This document shows positions 20,953 to 34,674 of a stretch of 64,000 nucleotides of DNA, piece after piece. A program made the translations under genes and the position numbers. How positions within the stretch are numbered: the first letter of the stretch is position 1; the number at the start of each line of letters is the position of its first letter. The notes under the pieces are model-generated. The model worked only from the letters and a program-made list of their open reading frames with translations, searched no databases and had not been told where the DNA came from. Source of the stretch: Pseudocercospora fijiensis CIRAD86 (taxonomy: Eukaryota > Ascomycota > Dothideomycetes > Mycosphaerellales > Mycosphaerellaceae); NCBI RefSeq assembly GCF_000340215.1, contig NW_006921532.1, positions 7,096,550 to 7,160,549 of the forward strand. The letters are read 5' to 3'.

Positions 20953-22106
20953 TACGCTTCCCTTCTAAAGGCCGCGCCCTCGTAGCCTTTCTATATTCCA
21001 ACCTCGACCTCCGTTACTACTAACTTAGCAAGTCTAATAAGCTGCTTAGCCGCGCTAAATTAAACACTTAACTACCTAATTATATAACTATATTAAACCT
21101 TACTTTTAATACAATATCTAACTCTAACTACGCTATCCTTGTATATAATAAAGTAATATATAACTATAAGAATTAAGGACTATCGACTAATTATAATACG
21201 AGCGCGTCTTTCCTACTATAATAGGTAGACGTACGAGGTATTGTAGCCCTACCTCCGTTCTGAGTAATGTCGTACCGAGTTCTTTGCGTCTACTCTTAAA
21301 AGACCTAGCAATGTCCGCTTCCGAGGGTTTGTCCGCTTCCGAGGGTTATTATTCTTATTATTCGTAGTTTCGCTAGCCCTAATTAGTTAGGTTTAGCAGC
21401 CTTTAAGTATTAACTAATTATATCTTTTCAAAAAACTCAGTTCTTCTAGTTTCTATAAGTAAAGGCTATTATAAGTATAGTAGTAGAGGTTCGCCTCGCT
21501 TAAAGGATCGGAAAGATCGAGGAGTAACCTATTGTCCGCAAGATCGACCCTAGCTAGCTTAGCTCTATAGTTTTGCCCTTAGTTAGTTAGTCTATTAAGC
21601 TACTTAATCCTTTTAAGCCTTAATATTTTAACTTAGCCTTAAAGTTTTAATTAAACCTTTAATAGGCTTAATCTTTTAACTTAGTTAGTATAGTGCCTTA
21701 GGCTCGTAGTGTAGGTAAGGTTGTGCCTATAGCGCAGCGGCAATAGCAAGTAATGTTAACAATAGCGGCGCTAACCGTCTTAGCGCTAACTTTACCTTAC
21801 TTCTAATTTTCTTCTTCGACCGGCGACGCTTTAACTAGCGATACACTCCGCAATACCGTTACTAACATAGCCGCGCCGGCCGTATCGCTATTTAGTACGA
21901 GCGTAACGTCGTCGGCATTATTATTATTACTAATACTATCCGTTTACGCGCGCGCCGCCTTCGCCGATCGCCTAGGCCTCGAGGCCTCGTTAGAAGGAAG
22001 GAATAAGAGAGGGACCTACAGGGTGCGCTAGTAAAGAGGTAGATTCTATAGTAGTGTAGTCTTATTGTCCCTTATTGCTAACAATTGCTTGCCTCTAATT
22101 AGTTAG

Positions 22107-22133
22107 CTAATAGTACCCCGGGGATAGCATTAA
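22107..22133. repeat. palindrome of the E3 type in E1, after the chromodomain
   Basis: Arms TAATAGTACCCC and GGGGATAGCATTA around a CCGG centre. It lies between the end of pol and the 3' LTR, the same relative place as the last palindrome of E3, and shares GCATTAATCCTA with E3 copy B (from 48998). Confidence 0.75.
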
Positions 22134-22179
22134 TCCTAAGCCTTAGTAATATTACGAGCTTTTAGCCTTCTTCTTGTTC

Positions 22180-25100
22180 TTTACGCTAGTCTAATACTTA
22201 TCTAATAGCTTAGCTATATCCTTAAAGGAACCTTTAGCTTCCTACGAGTCCTATTTAGGTAAATAGCCTTGCTATCTTAATAGGTACTCCTTCTTGCCTT
22301 TCCTAGTCCGGTGCTATAGGATACGTTCTATAGACTACAGCTCTTCGCTATTAGCTAAGACTTCTTCTAACTTAGTAGGCGCTTTATCGCCTTCGCGCTA
22401 GTAGTATAGTTTAAGGAGGGATACATAGAAGGTATTATAGATAGTATAATAGGGTAGAAGCTATAACTAATAGGCCTAGCTATTGCCCTTCGGTTCTCGG
22501 ATTCGGAATGGGCCAATAAACCGTAGTGCTAGTTTAGGGCGTGTTTTGCTATCGGGTAATAGGTGTTTACGGATACGGAGGTTCTTTGTACTAAGCATAA
22601 CTATATCGCCTTGCTTAAAGGTTATCGGTATATAACGCTTATCGTAGTAGGTCTTTTAGTACTCTTAAGCCTTTATTAGCTTCTTAGCTATCTTAGTATA
22701 GATTTCTCGTATCTTTTAAACCCTCTTAATAGCCGCTAGTGTCTTAGGTTGACCCGCTTCCCTTTCCTTACGCTCGGCCTCGAGCGATAGGGGATCTTAT
22801 AGCATAGCTGCGTTCTAGCCTATTATAGCTATATATAGTAACACCTTAGTTAATAAGTAGACACTATTATTATATACGAATTTAGCTAGCTATAGGAGGT
22901 TAACCTAGTCGTTAGGGTTCTCGTTAATATAACTGCGTAGGTACTGCTATAGGGTTGTATTCTGCCTCTCGGTTTAGCTATCTATCTATAGATAGAAGGC
23001 TATAGATAGCCGATGCTTAAGTCTTAGCTATAGGCATATCTTACTTTAATAGTAAGATATAAATGTCGAGCCTCGGTCGGAAACTATCCCCTTAGGGGTC
23101 CCCTAATAGGTATAGAAGATATTGTTCTATAGCGCTTCTACTATATTAATAGAAGTCTAATCCTTCCGAGTAGGGATATAACGAGCGCCTTTAGTAAACC
23201 GATCTACTACAATAAGGATAGCATCGTATACGTCCTTACTACCTCTACGCTTAGTAGGAGGAAGGCCTATAATAAAGTCTATTATAAGCTCTGCAAATAG
23301 TTTCTTTAGAACAGGAAGTAAAGACAACTCCCCGAATAGTAAGTACTTAGGTGCTTTAACTCGTTAATATACGGCATACGTATTTACGTAGTCCTTTATG
23401 TCCCGCTTACTATTTAGCTAGTAGTATATACGCGATAGTAGCTCGTACGACCTCTCTATACTATAGTAACCGGCAAGCTTACTATTATAGTGTCGCTTAA
23501 GAAGCTCTTATCAGATCGAATGCTCGGTAGGGATATAGAGCCTACCCTTGTAGCGCAAATAGCTATTAGCATTAATCGACTAATTCTTGCTAGATCTAGT
23601 CTTACGGCCACTTCTAAGCTAATCTATACGAGCCGTAGCAAAGGCGTCCCTTTGCTAAGCACGTAATAGCTTATCTATAAACGCTCGGCTATCCCCGTCT
23701 GCAAGTTCGCTTAATAGTACCCTCGGTGTCTTACGTAGTACGTACTATATGTATCTAGTAGCACTAGTAGCCGGATTAACTATATTAGTGCTTTAGTCGC
23801 TATTACTATATATAGCGATATCGACTAGGGAGTTATTATAACTTCTCCTATCTGTGTCCTTAGCCCTTACCTTAATACGCACTATTAATATAGTAAGAGC
23901 ATTAATATGCTTTAAGCCGTCGCGGAGTCCGGTAAGCCGCTTATCCTACGCTTGCTTATTAACAATACGGGCTATAGCAATCTTATACTATAGGGTTAGA
24001 AACAAAGAATTAATGTGTTAGGTCTCGCTGTCGTAATTAGGTCGCCTCGATAGGCTATCGGTAGGGTTACTTACGCCTAGCCGGTATAATATATTAAAAT
24101 CAAACCTAGCGAGGTAGACGGCCTATCTAGCCTATCGACCTATAACCCTAGTAACCTTCGTAATTCTACGGAGGTTGTTATAGTCCGTATAGACCTAAAT
24201 AGTATGCTATGCACTATCGAGATAGTAGCGCTAGTACTTAAAGGCTTCTACGATTACTAAGAGCTCTTGCTCGTAGGTCTCGTAACGACGCTTAGCATTA
24301 ATTATCTTCCTTAAGAAGAAGGCAATTAGGTGCTAGTAATAGTTATTATTTAATTGCTGTAATATAATAGCCGATATAGCGAACTATAAAGCGTTAGTCT
24401 TAATACGGATTAGTTTACCTAGTACGAAGTAGTATAATAAGGGGACTTTAGTAAAGCGTTGCTTTAGACCGTTAAAAGCGGCTTGTGCTCTATTAGTCTA
24501 TTTGAATTCTCTAGTAGGGTTAGCCTTAGTTTTAGTAAGCTTAGTTAGGGGCATTACGTATCGTAAATAGCTCTTAATAAAGCGACGATAGAAGTTAGTA
24601 AAACCTAGGAATAATTGAAGCTCCTTAATACTAGTAGGCGTTAGCTACTTAGTAATAGTCTTAATCCGGTTAGGATTAGCCTTAATACCCTTAGTTAATA
24701 CGAGGAAGCTAAGGAAGGACACCTCCTTAGTAGCAAAGGTGCATTTAGAAGGCTTATAATACAGTCTATAGGCCCGCAGGCGGTCGAGTACCTTGCATAC
24801 TATAGCCTAGTGCTCTATAATGTTAGGCGAATAGGTATAGACTAGGATGTTATCTAGGTAAACTATATAGAGATAGTCTAATAGGCCCGAAAGGGCCCGA
24901 TTAATATAGGACTAGAACGTTATAGGGATATTAGCTAAGCCGAATAGTATAACTAAGTACTCGAAATGCCTATAACGAGTGCGAAAGGCTATCTTCTATT
25001 TATCGCCCTTGCGAATACGGATGCGGTAATAGGCGTCCTTAATGTCTAATATAGTATAGTAATAGGCGCTAGAAAGGCGATTAAGGGTCTTATTAATAAG

Positions 25101-26251
25101 CGGAAGTAGACAGCGGTCTTTAATAGTAACAGTATTAAGTCTACGGTAATCGACGTATAAACGCAGGCTACTATCCTTCTTTAGAACAAACAGGATAGGT
25201 ATACTAGTAGGGCTATTACTATACCGAATGCGGCTATTAGCTAGGTTTTCCTCTAGGTACTTACGTAGTATAGCAAGCTCTCGTTTACTAAGGTTATAGA
25301 GGGGCCTAAAGGGGACCTCCTTACCCTCTATAATATTAATCTTATAATTAGTCTCTTTAAATATAGGCAATGTCGATGCTAAGTAGTGTTTAAACACCTC
25401 GATATAGGTCTCCCTAATAGTCTAGGGTATGCGAGCGAGCTAATTAGGGTCTATACTATTAGGAGGCATAGGTTTATCGTTATTATTACCGAGTAGGTCG
25501 GTAGTAGGATTAGCTAAGGCGGAGGCTAGTATTAGGTTGCTAATAAATAGGACCCTAATATCGTTAGGGCACTCGCTAATATTAATGTATTTAATGTCCT
25601 CCTTCCTAGCGATTCCAAATCGCTACTTCTAAATGCCTAAGTCTATAGCTATAGCGTAGTACTTAAGAATAGGGTTGCTAATAACAATATCGGATAGGAG
25701 GCTGTCTATATCTACTACGTAGGTAGTAAAGTTTAGTAGGCGCTTATTACCGAGGTCGTCCTTTAGGGCTATATAGATATAGTAGGCTCCGTAGGTTAAG
25801 TGCCGAGCGTTATTAAACTAAGCAAGGGTTAGTAGGTTAGTTCTAGGCAGTTGTCGAAGGTCTAATTGCTTAGCTAGGCGATAGCTAATAAGGGCACTAA
25901 CTAAATTTCCTAGATCTAGTATAACCTTAGCTTTATAGTTAGCGTCGTGCCCGGATATAAGACAGGTACGCGTAATAGCTAGTATAATGTCGATAGTCTT
26001 ACGCTATATAAGGCTAATAGTTAGTACGGCGCTTGTTCTTTTTTCGAAGGTTAGCCTATAGAGGTAGCGTTAGCTACTAAGAGGTGCTTTCGGTGCTTAG
26101 CGGTAGCATAGTCGACTCGGGCCTAGTCTTAAGGTCTGTTACATTAACCTAGTAAATAAGTAGTACTATTACAATTAAAGCACTTATATCTAGTTAGGGC
26201 ACTACTAGGTCCGCTCGAATTAGTGCTAGAACTAGATAAACGATTAGGGGT
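22180..26251 (-). pseudogene. E1 gag C-terminus and pol (PR-RT-RH-IN-chromodomain)
   Basis: Polyprotein of a chromovirus, RIP-inactivated. In minus-strand order: CCHC knuckle CFNC (26171-26182) whose His reads Tyr; aspartic protease region (about 25,900-25,990, LDLGNLVSALIS); a stop-free RT stretch 25,397-24,996 (KKDSSLRLYVDYRRLN, then LDIKDAYYRIRI); RT active site YLDN at 24843-24860 where TG>TA turned the second Asp into Asn; RNase H (about 24,500-23,950); integrase with Asp 23202-23204 (VDRF), Asp 23076-23078 (SDRG) and Glu 22968-22970 (TERQN), a DD35E spacing; and a chromodomain at about 22,400-22,190 (SIERIL, KKEYLLRW, GYLPK). The chromodomain would direct integration to heterochromatin. 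E2 inserted about 70 bp upstream of the knuckle. Confidence 0.9.
26247..26251. repeat. target site duplication of E2, left copy
   Basis: GGGGT before the LTR; identical to 45953-45957. Confidence 0.85.
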
Positions 26252-26424
26252 TGTAATAGGTAAACAGTATTAGAGACGTTATTATTTAAGACGTCGACGT
26301 AGAATCTAAGAAGAGCGCGAGAGAGGGCGCGACTAAATGCATCGAAGGTTTGCCGCAGCTCGGCGGGACGGCCCGAGCCGGCTTTTACGTGTCTTAGGCA
26401 TGTAAAGGGTCTCGGCCTATAATA
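26252..26424 (-). repeat. E2 3' LTR
   Basis: 173 bp, near-identical to 45780-45952; starts TGTAATAGG where the other copy reads TATAACGGG. Confidence 0.92.
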
Positions 26425-26741
26425 CTACCCCCTCTCTAAAATCGTCGCTTCGGAGACGATAGACCGCGCTTAACGTCGCTTTCTATAAAGCATCTTTTAG
26501 TCTCTATATACCTATAGGACTCTAAACTCCTATTATATTATTTATCTACGGAGTAACTTAGCTAGTGCCTATAGCATTATCTTTACTCCGCGGCACCTAG
26601 GAACTGCCTGTTTTAGCCTTAGTCGCGTTAACTTTGTTATTAGCTTCTATATTAGTATTACTATTATTAGAACGGCTAGTATAATAACGCTTATCGTTAG
26701 CGCTTCTATTAACGGTTACCTGTTTAGAAGCTAGCGCCTAG

Positions 26742-27020
26742 TATTAGCTAGTAACCGGCCCTACACCTATAGGCTAGTTTTGAGCCTATATAAGAGGCCT
26801 CCTTCTGCATTATAGATAGATCATTAACCTCGTATAGCACATTGTTTATGTTACACTTCTACAATGCCTATATTGTAGGGCTCTAGTTATTAGCCTAAGC
26901 GATAGTCTCGTTATCCTATCTTGCTAAATATAGCTGCCTATATTGCTATAGGTTATATTACCCTCGGTAGCCTATACTATTACTACAAGTAGTAGTAGTA
27001 GTATTGGTTTCCGTCCTTTA
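26742..27020 (+). repeat. E3 copy A 5' LTR
   Basis: 279 bp, starting TATTAGCTAG (from TG by RIP) and ending CGTCCTTTA. Same length as the three other E3 LTRs in the window. Confidence 0.93.
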
Positions 27021-27674
27021 TTAGAGCCGAAGGTAGGGCTATCTCTTTATATCTGATAGGTTCGGGTATGTTAAAGATAGTCTCTAGGCACGAATAGCTA
27101 TAACCGAAGCGAGGGCACGATAAGAGCCTACGATACGGACGATACCGAAGTATCTTAAGGGGCCGTTACGACAAGCAGAGAAACCTCTTAACGAGGGCAT
27201 CGCTTTAACCCCGAAAAGCTGCAAACCCTTAGGACTATTATAGCTTAGGGCCTAGTCTATAACTATAGCTAGCTTCTAAGGACTCGGCTCCGGGTCGAAG
27301 ACCTATTTAGTACCGCTTGCTCGAGATAAGCTACCGCCCGCCTAAGGAGGAGATAGACTAATTACCTATCGGCCTTGCTTAGTTTGCTAAGACTATCTAT
27401 ACGATAGCAATTTCTAGATTATAGGTCGGATGCCTAGACAGTTCCCCTATTAACCGGGTAGATTGTTTCGGGATTCGCTACCTCGTTCGGATAGTGCTTA
27501 GCCTTCTACTAGAAAAAGAAGGTCCCCGCCCCCCCTGCCTAGCTAAAGGAGATACGAGCTAGTTTCTAGGATCTAGGTGTAAATAGAGATTGCAGTCTCT
27601 CCCTCCGAGCGGCTTTCGTCTAATACTAAACTTAGCTCCTAGGGGTATATAGGCGACCCCTAGGAGGCTAAATT

Positions 27675-27701
27675 CCAATACTACCCCGGGGGTAATATTA
27701 G
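27675..27701. repeat. palindrome P1 of E3 copy A, before ORF1
   Basis: Arms CAATACTACCCC and GGGGGTAATATTAG meet at CCGG. It lies 120 bp upstream of the ORF1 start. Confidence 0.88.
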
Positions 27702-27820
27702 AATAAAATAGCCTAGCATACTATTCTCTCGCATAGCAACATCGAAACAAACCAAACCTACAATATACACTAAAAATACTTTCCTATAGCATTTTATTTT
27801 AACTACTTTACGATAATCGA

Positions 27821-30800
27821 ATAAGCTCTAGCTCTAGCGAAAACGAGCATTACGAATTAGCGGAATCTTCGGAATCTAATAACCTACCGGACCCTATTAA
27901 CGAAGAAATCAGGCGACGACTAGTTGTTATAAGCGCCGTCGAACTAGGGGCTATCGAGCCTTCTATGCCCGAGGCCCTCTACAATGTCGTTATAAAGATA
28001 ATTTAAGGGCAAACTAACCTTCTCCGTTAGAACAGGCGTCGCCTACTAGAGCTAGGAAGCAGTAGGAACCCTTTATTCGAAGGGTGGAACGCTACGGCGT
28101 ACGTAGAACGCTTTAAGGACAACTTAGCCGAGTACGGACTCGAAGAGGAGTCGGACTAGTACAAGGTCCGGTCCCTTACGAGGACTACTATTACTAAGCT
28201 TCACCGAACCCTTAGAACCCTAGTTAGCTACCTAGAAAAGGACGACAAGTCTAATACCGACTAGGAGGTCTTTAAGCAGGCCTTTATAAGGGAGTATCGG
28301 GATCGCGACAGCCGTCGTATTAAAGGTAGTCGTACGTAGCTTAAGAACCTCTATATAGAGAGGCGTACCGAAGATAACGACCTAAAGGAGTACGTCCGCG
28401 AGTTTGTTAAGTTAGCGGACAGTATCGACTAGCAGGACCTCGAGAATTCTTAGAGAACGAGGCTGCTCCTTAAAGGGTTGCCGTAGTCTACGGCTAAGCG
28501 TGTCTTCCGTCGCTATAAGCTTAGCGAAGCTAATCCTAAGACCTTTAGGAAGTACAAAGAGGTCCTAGAGGCTGTTAAGGACGATATTAATAGCTCCGCC
28601 GATACAAAGAAGTTCATTTACGGCGAGGACCGGAATAACCTAGCCTAGGTAAGAAACGATGCCTCGGGAACTAGAGGGCCTAAGTTTCTTCCTAAATCGC
28701 AAAGTGGTCCTAGTACCGTAACTCCTACCGTTACTAAGCATTCTTAGGACGTTACGGACTTAGCTAAATCCCTAGCCTAGCTTAACCTTAATACGAAAGC
28801 ACTATAGCGAGTTAGGGAGGTTATTAATACTAGTATACTAAAGGATGTACTACCGGTCTACTAGATTTCCGATCCTAACTACCCTAAGGCCCCTTTAGTT
28901 AACGTCTACGCTATACGAAAGATCTATTCTGACTTAGATAGCAAGTGCTAGATGTACGGCGGTTTTAAACATGTTTAATTAGACTGCCCTATCTAGAAAG
29001 AGCTTCTTAAGAGGAAGCTCGTTATACAAGTAAATAGTCGGTTCTACTATACCGATACCGGCGATAAGATTAACTTCGAGTAGGATCGTAGAGCTCCGAA
29101 GCTGCCTTAACTTAGGAGTCTTCTAGAGAAGAAGTATAGTAGCAAGATCGAGTTTAAGGATACTAGGAACAGTACCCTCGCCGCTATTGCTAAACGAGAA
29201 ACTTAGAAGGTTAGGGCAAAACAGGTTAAGGAGCGGAGTAGTAATAGTACTACTAAGCCTGTTAAAGTCAACTTTGTGTCTTAGGATCCGGACGCAGTTA
29301 CTAATATTTACGCGGTTACTAAGAACAGTATAGATGTCTACGCTGCTACACGGTCTTAGACCTAGTCCTAAAGTAAGGGTAAGAACCCTTAGAACCCTAC
29401 TCGCCCTAGTGCGGCAGCCCCTACTAGGGTACTAAAGAATAAGGCGGCCGATAAGGCTAAGCAATAGCGCGAGTTAACCGCAAAAACTAAGACTCTCTAG
29501 ACAGCTATAGACTGTGCTGCCCGATCTAGCACTATACCTAGCACCGCACCTAGCACCCTACCTATAGAAAGCCTAGTCGTCCTAGAGACTCTAGAGGTCG
29601 ATATAGAGGATGTTGCTACCGATATTAGTAGCACCCTAGGTCTAGCTAACCTGCCGGCCTACAAACGAAAGTTAGCCGACCTAAAGAGCTTTCGCTTTAA
29701 TAGGTATATAAAGAAGTATAGTGCCGGGCCTACTAACTCTTACGATATAAAGGTAAATGCTCTCTTCTAAGCTTTATAGTTCCTAGACCTTAAGTCTAAC
29801 GTATCTATAGGAGAGCTTCTAGTATACGGTTTGCCTACTAACCTATTCTAGAGCCGGATTCCTAACGATGCTACCTTTATAAAAGACCTTATAGCCCTCC
29901 GACGTAAACAGGGGCGAGAGGACTATATCGACGTCTCTTCCCTATAGTTCCTTCCTGAATTTTTAGGGGCCTAGGAGTTAGTAGAAGGCGAATTAGTAAC
30001 CTACGAGAGCTAGGAGACTATCGATAATACTAACGAAGAGGGGATTAAGGAGATAGGCCGAGGGGATAATAATAATGCCGACCCTGCTTCGGTTTCAGTT
30101 TCTATTAAGGCTGTCCGATTTACTAGCTAATAAATCGGTCGAGTAAGACCTCCTCGACCTAAGGAACTTTACTCTATCCCTAATAATATAGACCTTTCCG
30201 CAGTTACCCGTTCCTTTACCGTCGTTCCCGCTATCTATATCTAAGTTACTATCGGAAGCTATAGTTAGCAGTTGCTAGCAATGCTTAATAATAGTTTAGA
30301 GTCACTTATTATAAGTAAGCGCTAGGCTAAACAGCTCCGACTACTAATAAATAGAGATATTTCCCTTAGTATATAGGGAGTGAATAGGGAGGTTGCGCTA
30401 GTAGGTGCCTGCTACAATGTTATAGTAGACGCTTTCGGTATATGCTTTTCCTTTACCTTCTAGATTGCCGCTAACCCGAATACGCTAATTATTCTAGGTC
30501 GACTATAGTCTCGCATAACCCGGGGTGTCTAGCGCAACTGCGACGATAGCTCCTAGGAAGGAACTATCGCTAACTAGAAGGGCAACCGAGTCGTATTTAC
30601 TAGTTATATCGGAAACACTAGCTACAAGTCCTACGAGGATATCCTTACTACTTCTAAGCGCTCTTCGGGAAACGCTATAGCGCGGTTGTAAGACCGGCAA
30701 TCTGCGCTATAAGTTAATATAGCTCGAATAGGTTATATCTAGAGGTGCGCCGCTCCGTGCGATAAGGCTAGTTTCTAGGCTCTATACTAAGGAGACGAAT

Positions 30801-30859
30801 GCTCGAAGCGATAGCGAGCATAATAGTATAACGACTACCTAGTGTACGAATCTCGGTAA
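27821..30859 (+). pseudogene. E3 copy A ORF1: gag and protease
   Basis: Capsid-nucleocapsid polyprotein with a protease-like C-terminus. The start reads ATA at 27821 (RIP of ATG) followed by a Ser run; the frame runs about 1,013 codons to TAA 30857-30859 with only RIP-type stops. An acidic N-terminus is followed by the gag domain (about 28,060-28,640, with FEGWNATAYVERF and EYVREFVKLA). A CCHC-type knuckle is at 28946-28987: Cys, then TAC for the second Cys, GGFKHV and LDC. The protease-like region (about 30,230-30,510) ends ILGRL. The frame differs from ORF2, so pol needs frameshifting or separate initiation. The copy B counterpart is 61387-58370. Confidence 0.85.
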
Positions 30860-30930
30860 TAATGCTGTCGTAGGCATCGCCGCCGGAAGCGGATCTACCC
30901 GAATCCGAACTAACTAATTAGAACGCCGAG

Positions 30931-30957
30931 CTAATGCTACCCCGGGGGTGTTATTAG
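30931..30957. repeat. palindrome P2 of E3 copy A, between ORF1 and ORF2
   Basis: Arms CTAATGCTACCCC and GGGGGTGTTATTAG. It sits in the 120-bp gap between ORF1 and ORF2. Confidence 0.9.
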
Positions 30958-30978
30958 GAATCTAACGTTTTCGCTAGA

Positions 30979-33900
30979 ATTATAAATTAGGATTACTAGC
31001 TGTATACCTACCGACTTAAGGAGACTTCTAATAAAGTTTACGCGCTGTTCTATTACGCTAATCTCCGGGCCTAACGTTAAAGAGAGAGAGCTCGGGTATT
31101 ACGAGCGGTTAGTATATATACCCTATATAAGAGGGTAGCTAACAAGATTAAGCCCGTAAAAGGCAGCGTATATATAACCGATAGGTCTAATCCTAGCGGA
31201 AATCCTAACTAGCGACAAAAGTGCCTTAACCGCGAAGCGATGTTAATACCTAGGGATAGTCTATACGACTAGAGGTATATTACTAAAAAGTTCTCCGCTA
31301 TTCCTAGGGGATCGAGGCTAACGCCGGAGAGACTAGCGAACATCAAACCTAGTATCGAGCTTTCGGATCTCGAACTAGATTTGCTATACGAGCTTCTATA
31401 CAACCGCGAAGCCGTATTAGTATATAACTTTACGTATCTAGGTAGGATTAACCCGGAGGTTGCCCCTCTATAGAGGATCCGAACGATCGAGTATAAGCCT
31501 TAGGCTTACCTAGGGTTCAAGCTAAACCTAAGCCTAAGAGGTATAGTTAAGGACATAATACGGCAGCGTGTAAAGGCTAGTACCTTAGAGCCTTCCTATG
31601 CCTCGTATCGCAACCTATACTTCCTAGTTTAGAAGAAGACAGCTCCTAGGGAACTAAAGAAGTACCGTCTAATTAACGCTATATAAAAGTTTAACGCAGT
31701 TACGATTAGAGATACTAACCTCCCTCCGGAGACTAATAGGTTCTCGGAAGCTTTTGCTAACTGTATTGTAGCCTTACTAGTTAATGTTTTCTCGGGCTAC
31801 GACTAGATCCCTCTCTATCCTAATAGCTGCGACCTTACTAGTTTCGAGATACCTCTTAGGCTATATAGACAAACTACCCTTCTATAAGGGGCAACCAACT
31901 CCGTAGCCTAGTTCGTTCGTATTATAAACTAAGTCCTCGCGGCCTATATCTCCTATATAGCGATGCCTTTCCTTAACGACATTAGTATTAAGGGCCCTAA
32001 AACTAGGTACGATAATAAAGAAGTAGAGCCTAGTATCCGTAGGTTCTTTCTCGAATATATTCAGAACCTCGATAGTGTCCTCTACGACCTAGAGCGAGCT
32101 AACCTAACGGTATATAGGGAGAAGCTTCAGCTCCTATATAAACGAATAAACATTGTCGGGTTTGTAACTAATAAGAACGGCCGCTATCCTAACAATATAC
32201 GGGTCCTAAAGATTGTATCCTAGCCCGACCCTACCTACTAGAAAGATATCCGGATCTAGCTTAGAGTAGTCTCCTACTTCCGTATCTAGGTCGAAAACTT
32301 TGCGTTAGTATATAAGCCTCTATACGCCTTGCTTAAGAAGGATACAGAGTTTAAATAGACCTCCGTTTACTAAGCCGCTAAGGATAAGGTTACTAAAGCA
32401 CTTGTTAGCGCGCCTACGCTTACCTCTATTAACTACTCGGAAGGCGTAGGTCTGCTAATTATTGCTATCGACTCGAGCGGGGAAGGCTACGGCGAGATAC
32501 TAATGCAGTATAATCGTAAGGAGCCCTCCTTACGTTACCCTATCCGGTACGAGTCCGGTCTATAGAAACCTATCGAGGCCCGATACGATGCTAGTAAGCG
32601 AGAGTGCCTTAGTATCTATAAGGCTCTTAAGAAGTTCCGACCTTAGCTCTTTAGAGTGTTCTTTCGCTTAGAAGTCGACGCTTAGACGCTAGTCTATTAA
32701 CTTAACCGTATAGCCTCCGACCTACCTAACTCTGCGATAGCTCGGTAGGTTGCCTAGATCTATTTGTTTAATTTCGACGTCTTCTATGTTCCTAGCAAGA
32801 AGTATACTAGACCGGATAGCCTTTCTAGAAGGCCTACTATAGAAGAGGACATCGCCGAGATAATAGAAGAAGAGGATATCGACGCGGTTATTAACCGTAC
32901 CTTCTTTACTGCCTTCTATATTAATGCTATGCTAGTAATTACTAGGCCTACTGCCGACGACTAACCTAGTAACTAGCCTAACGAAGACCCTACTGCTAAC
33001 GACGAGGGCTAGGACGATACTAAGGCGGGCGAACTAGGCAGGGATAATATCCTTAATAGGGTCTACTCCGACGACTCCTATAATATCGCCTACTTCCTTA
33101 CCTATACGAAGAGAGCTCCCGGTCTATTAAAGAGTTAATACCGTCGTATTATTCGCTATTCTCGGAGATTCCTTATTAAGGATCGTATCCTTTAGTAATA
33201 GGCTATAGTTAATATACCGCTCTAGCGTATTATTAACGATCTAGCAGCCCGATAAGAAATCCTTCGTTCCGTTTACGATAAGCTCGGCTACCGGGCGGCG
33301 GAGGGCACCTTCGATATCCTTCGTCGTCGGTACTAGTAGGACGGCGTATAGGCCGATATCTCCCGCTACTATAAGAGCTGTCCTAAGTGCAACTTTAGGA
33401 ATAGCTACCGGCGTCTAGGAGAGCTACGTATCCCTACTACCTAGTTAGTTAGGGAGCGGTAGTATAGCGATAGGGTCTATCTTAGCCGCAATAATAGCCT
33501 ATATATTATTCGAGAGGGTCTTTCTCGATAGCCGGAGGCCTATTATTTCTACAAAGGTTGCGGTGCTATTAATGCCCGTAATATAGCTACCTTCCTGTTT
33601 AAGGATCTGTTTTGCCGCTAGGGAACACCTTACGAGGTTATCTTAGACAACGCTACGAACAATATAGCTAAGGAGGTTTAAGCGCTACTTGTTTCGTATA
33701 GGGCGAAAAACGTTCGCATCTCCCCGTACTATCCCTAATCGAATACTATTATTAAGCGCGGCTATCGGTCGTTAATTGATGCCCTATCTAAGATAACTAA
33801 TAGTAGCGATAGATTAGTTCCTATTTCTACCCGCGTCCTAGCCCTTCTCTAGGCGGACCGAACTACTATTATCGATACGACTAGACTTATACCGGCGGAA

Positions 33901-34674
33901 CTTATAATTAGGAGGGACGCCGTTCTTCCTATTGAATTGTCCTACCGCACGTACGGCGTTTACGATTAGGGGTCTGTTCGTACTAGGGCAGATCTTCTTG
34001 CCCTACGGGCTAAGGCTCTTAAGGATATAACTACGACTTCTTAGGAGGGCCTTGCTCGACAACGTCGCCTTCGGGAGGAAGCTAAGTAGTATTTTAATAA
34101 CTATAATGCTGTTAATTAGGAACCTCTAAAGGTTAGCGATATAGTCCTTCTATACCGGTCCGAACTAGAGTACAGTTACTCCTATAAGCTAGCCTTTAAG
34201 TAGAAGGGTCCTTATAGAGTAAAGGAGGTCCTTTACTCGGGTTCCGTATACCTCCTTTAGGAGCTAGATAGTGCCACTTTAAAGCACTCTTACCCTCGGG
34301 CTAATCTAAAGAAGATCGTTAAGTTACGCGAACCTACCCGCCCTCTACCGACCGAGGAGGAAGTTAGTGCCTCTATAGACCCTCTACCGTCCTTAGATGC
34401 CTATCGGGAGGAGGATCCTACCGCTATTATAGATCCTATTCTGCCTAAGAACTATGCCTATCCCTAGATTCGCCTTAGTAAGCTATTAGGAATAACTTAA
34501 GAATAGAGGGAGGGTTATATAAGGATTAACTATATATAGAGCGTTTCCGATATTAATTCCGATTCTAATAGTAAACTAGACTTCTAGCTATCTAACTCTA
34601 ACTCCGAGGAACCTAACTAGTCTAGCGATAAAGACCGCCTAGAATTATAGCTAGACGACCCTAAGACTAAATAA
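30979..34674 (+). pseudogene. E3 copy A ORF2: RT, RNase H, integrase
   Basis: Pol of a fungal gypsy family. The RT core has a stop-free stretch 31,963-32,223 with FLNDISIKGPKTRYDN; LND stands for the catalytic LDD pair, the first Asp lost by TG>TA. RNase H follows, ending FDVFYVPSKKYTRPDSLSRR at about 32,770-32,830. Integrase lies at about 33,150-34,000 with a SRRFL-type start, zinc-binding cysteines (CPKCN, about 33,380) and the second-Asp region VILDNAT (about 33,640). The C-terminal beta domain reads VSDIVLLYRSELEYSYSYKL and LKHSYPRANLKKIV (about 34,130-34,320). An acidic Ser-rich tail ends at TAA 34672-34674. No chromodomain seen, unlike E1 and E2. Confidence 0.9.

Noticed and set aside
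26424..26445. Half-palindrome (ATACTACCCCC) next to the E2 3' LTR
   Set aside because: It is the complement of the E2 polypurine tract, and no second arm follows.
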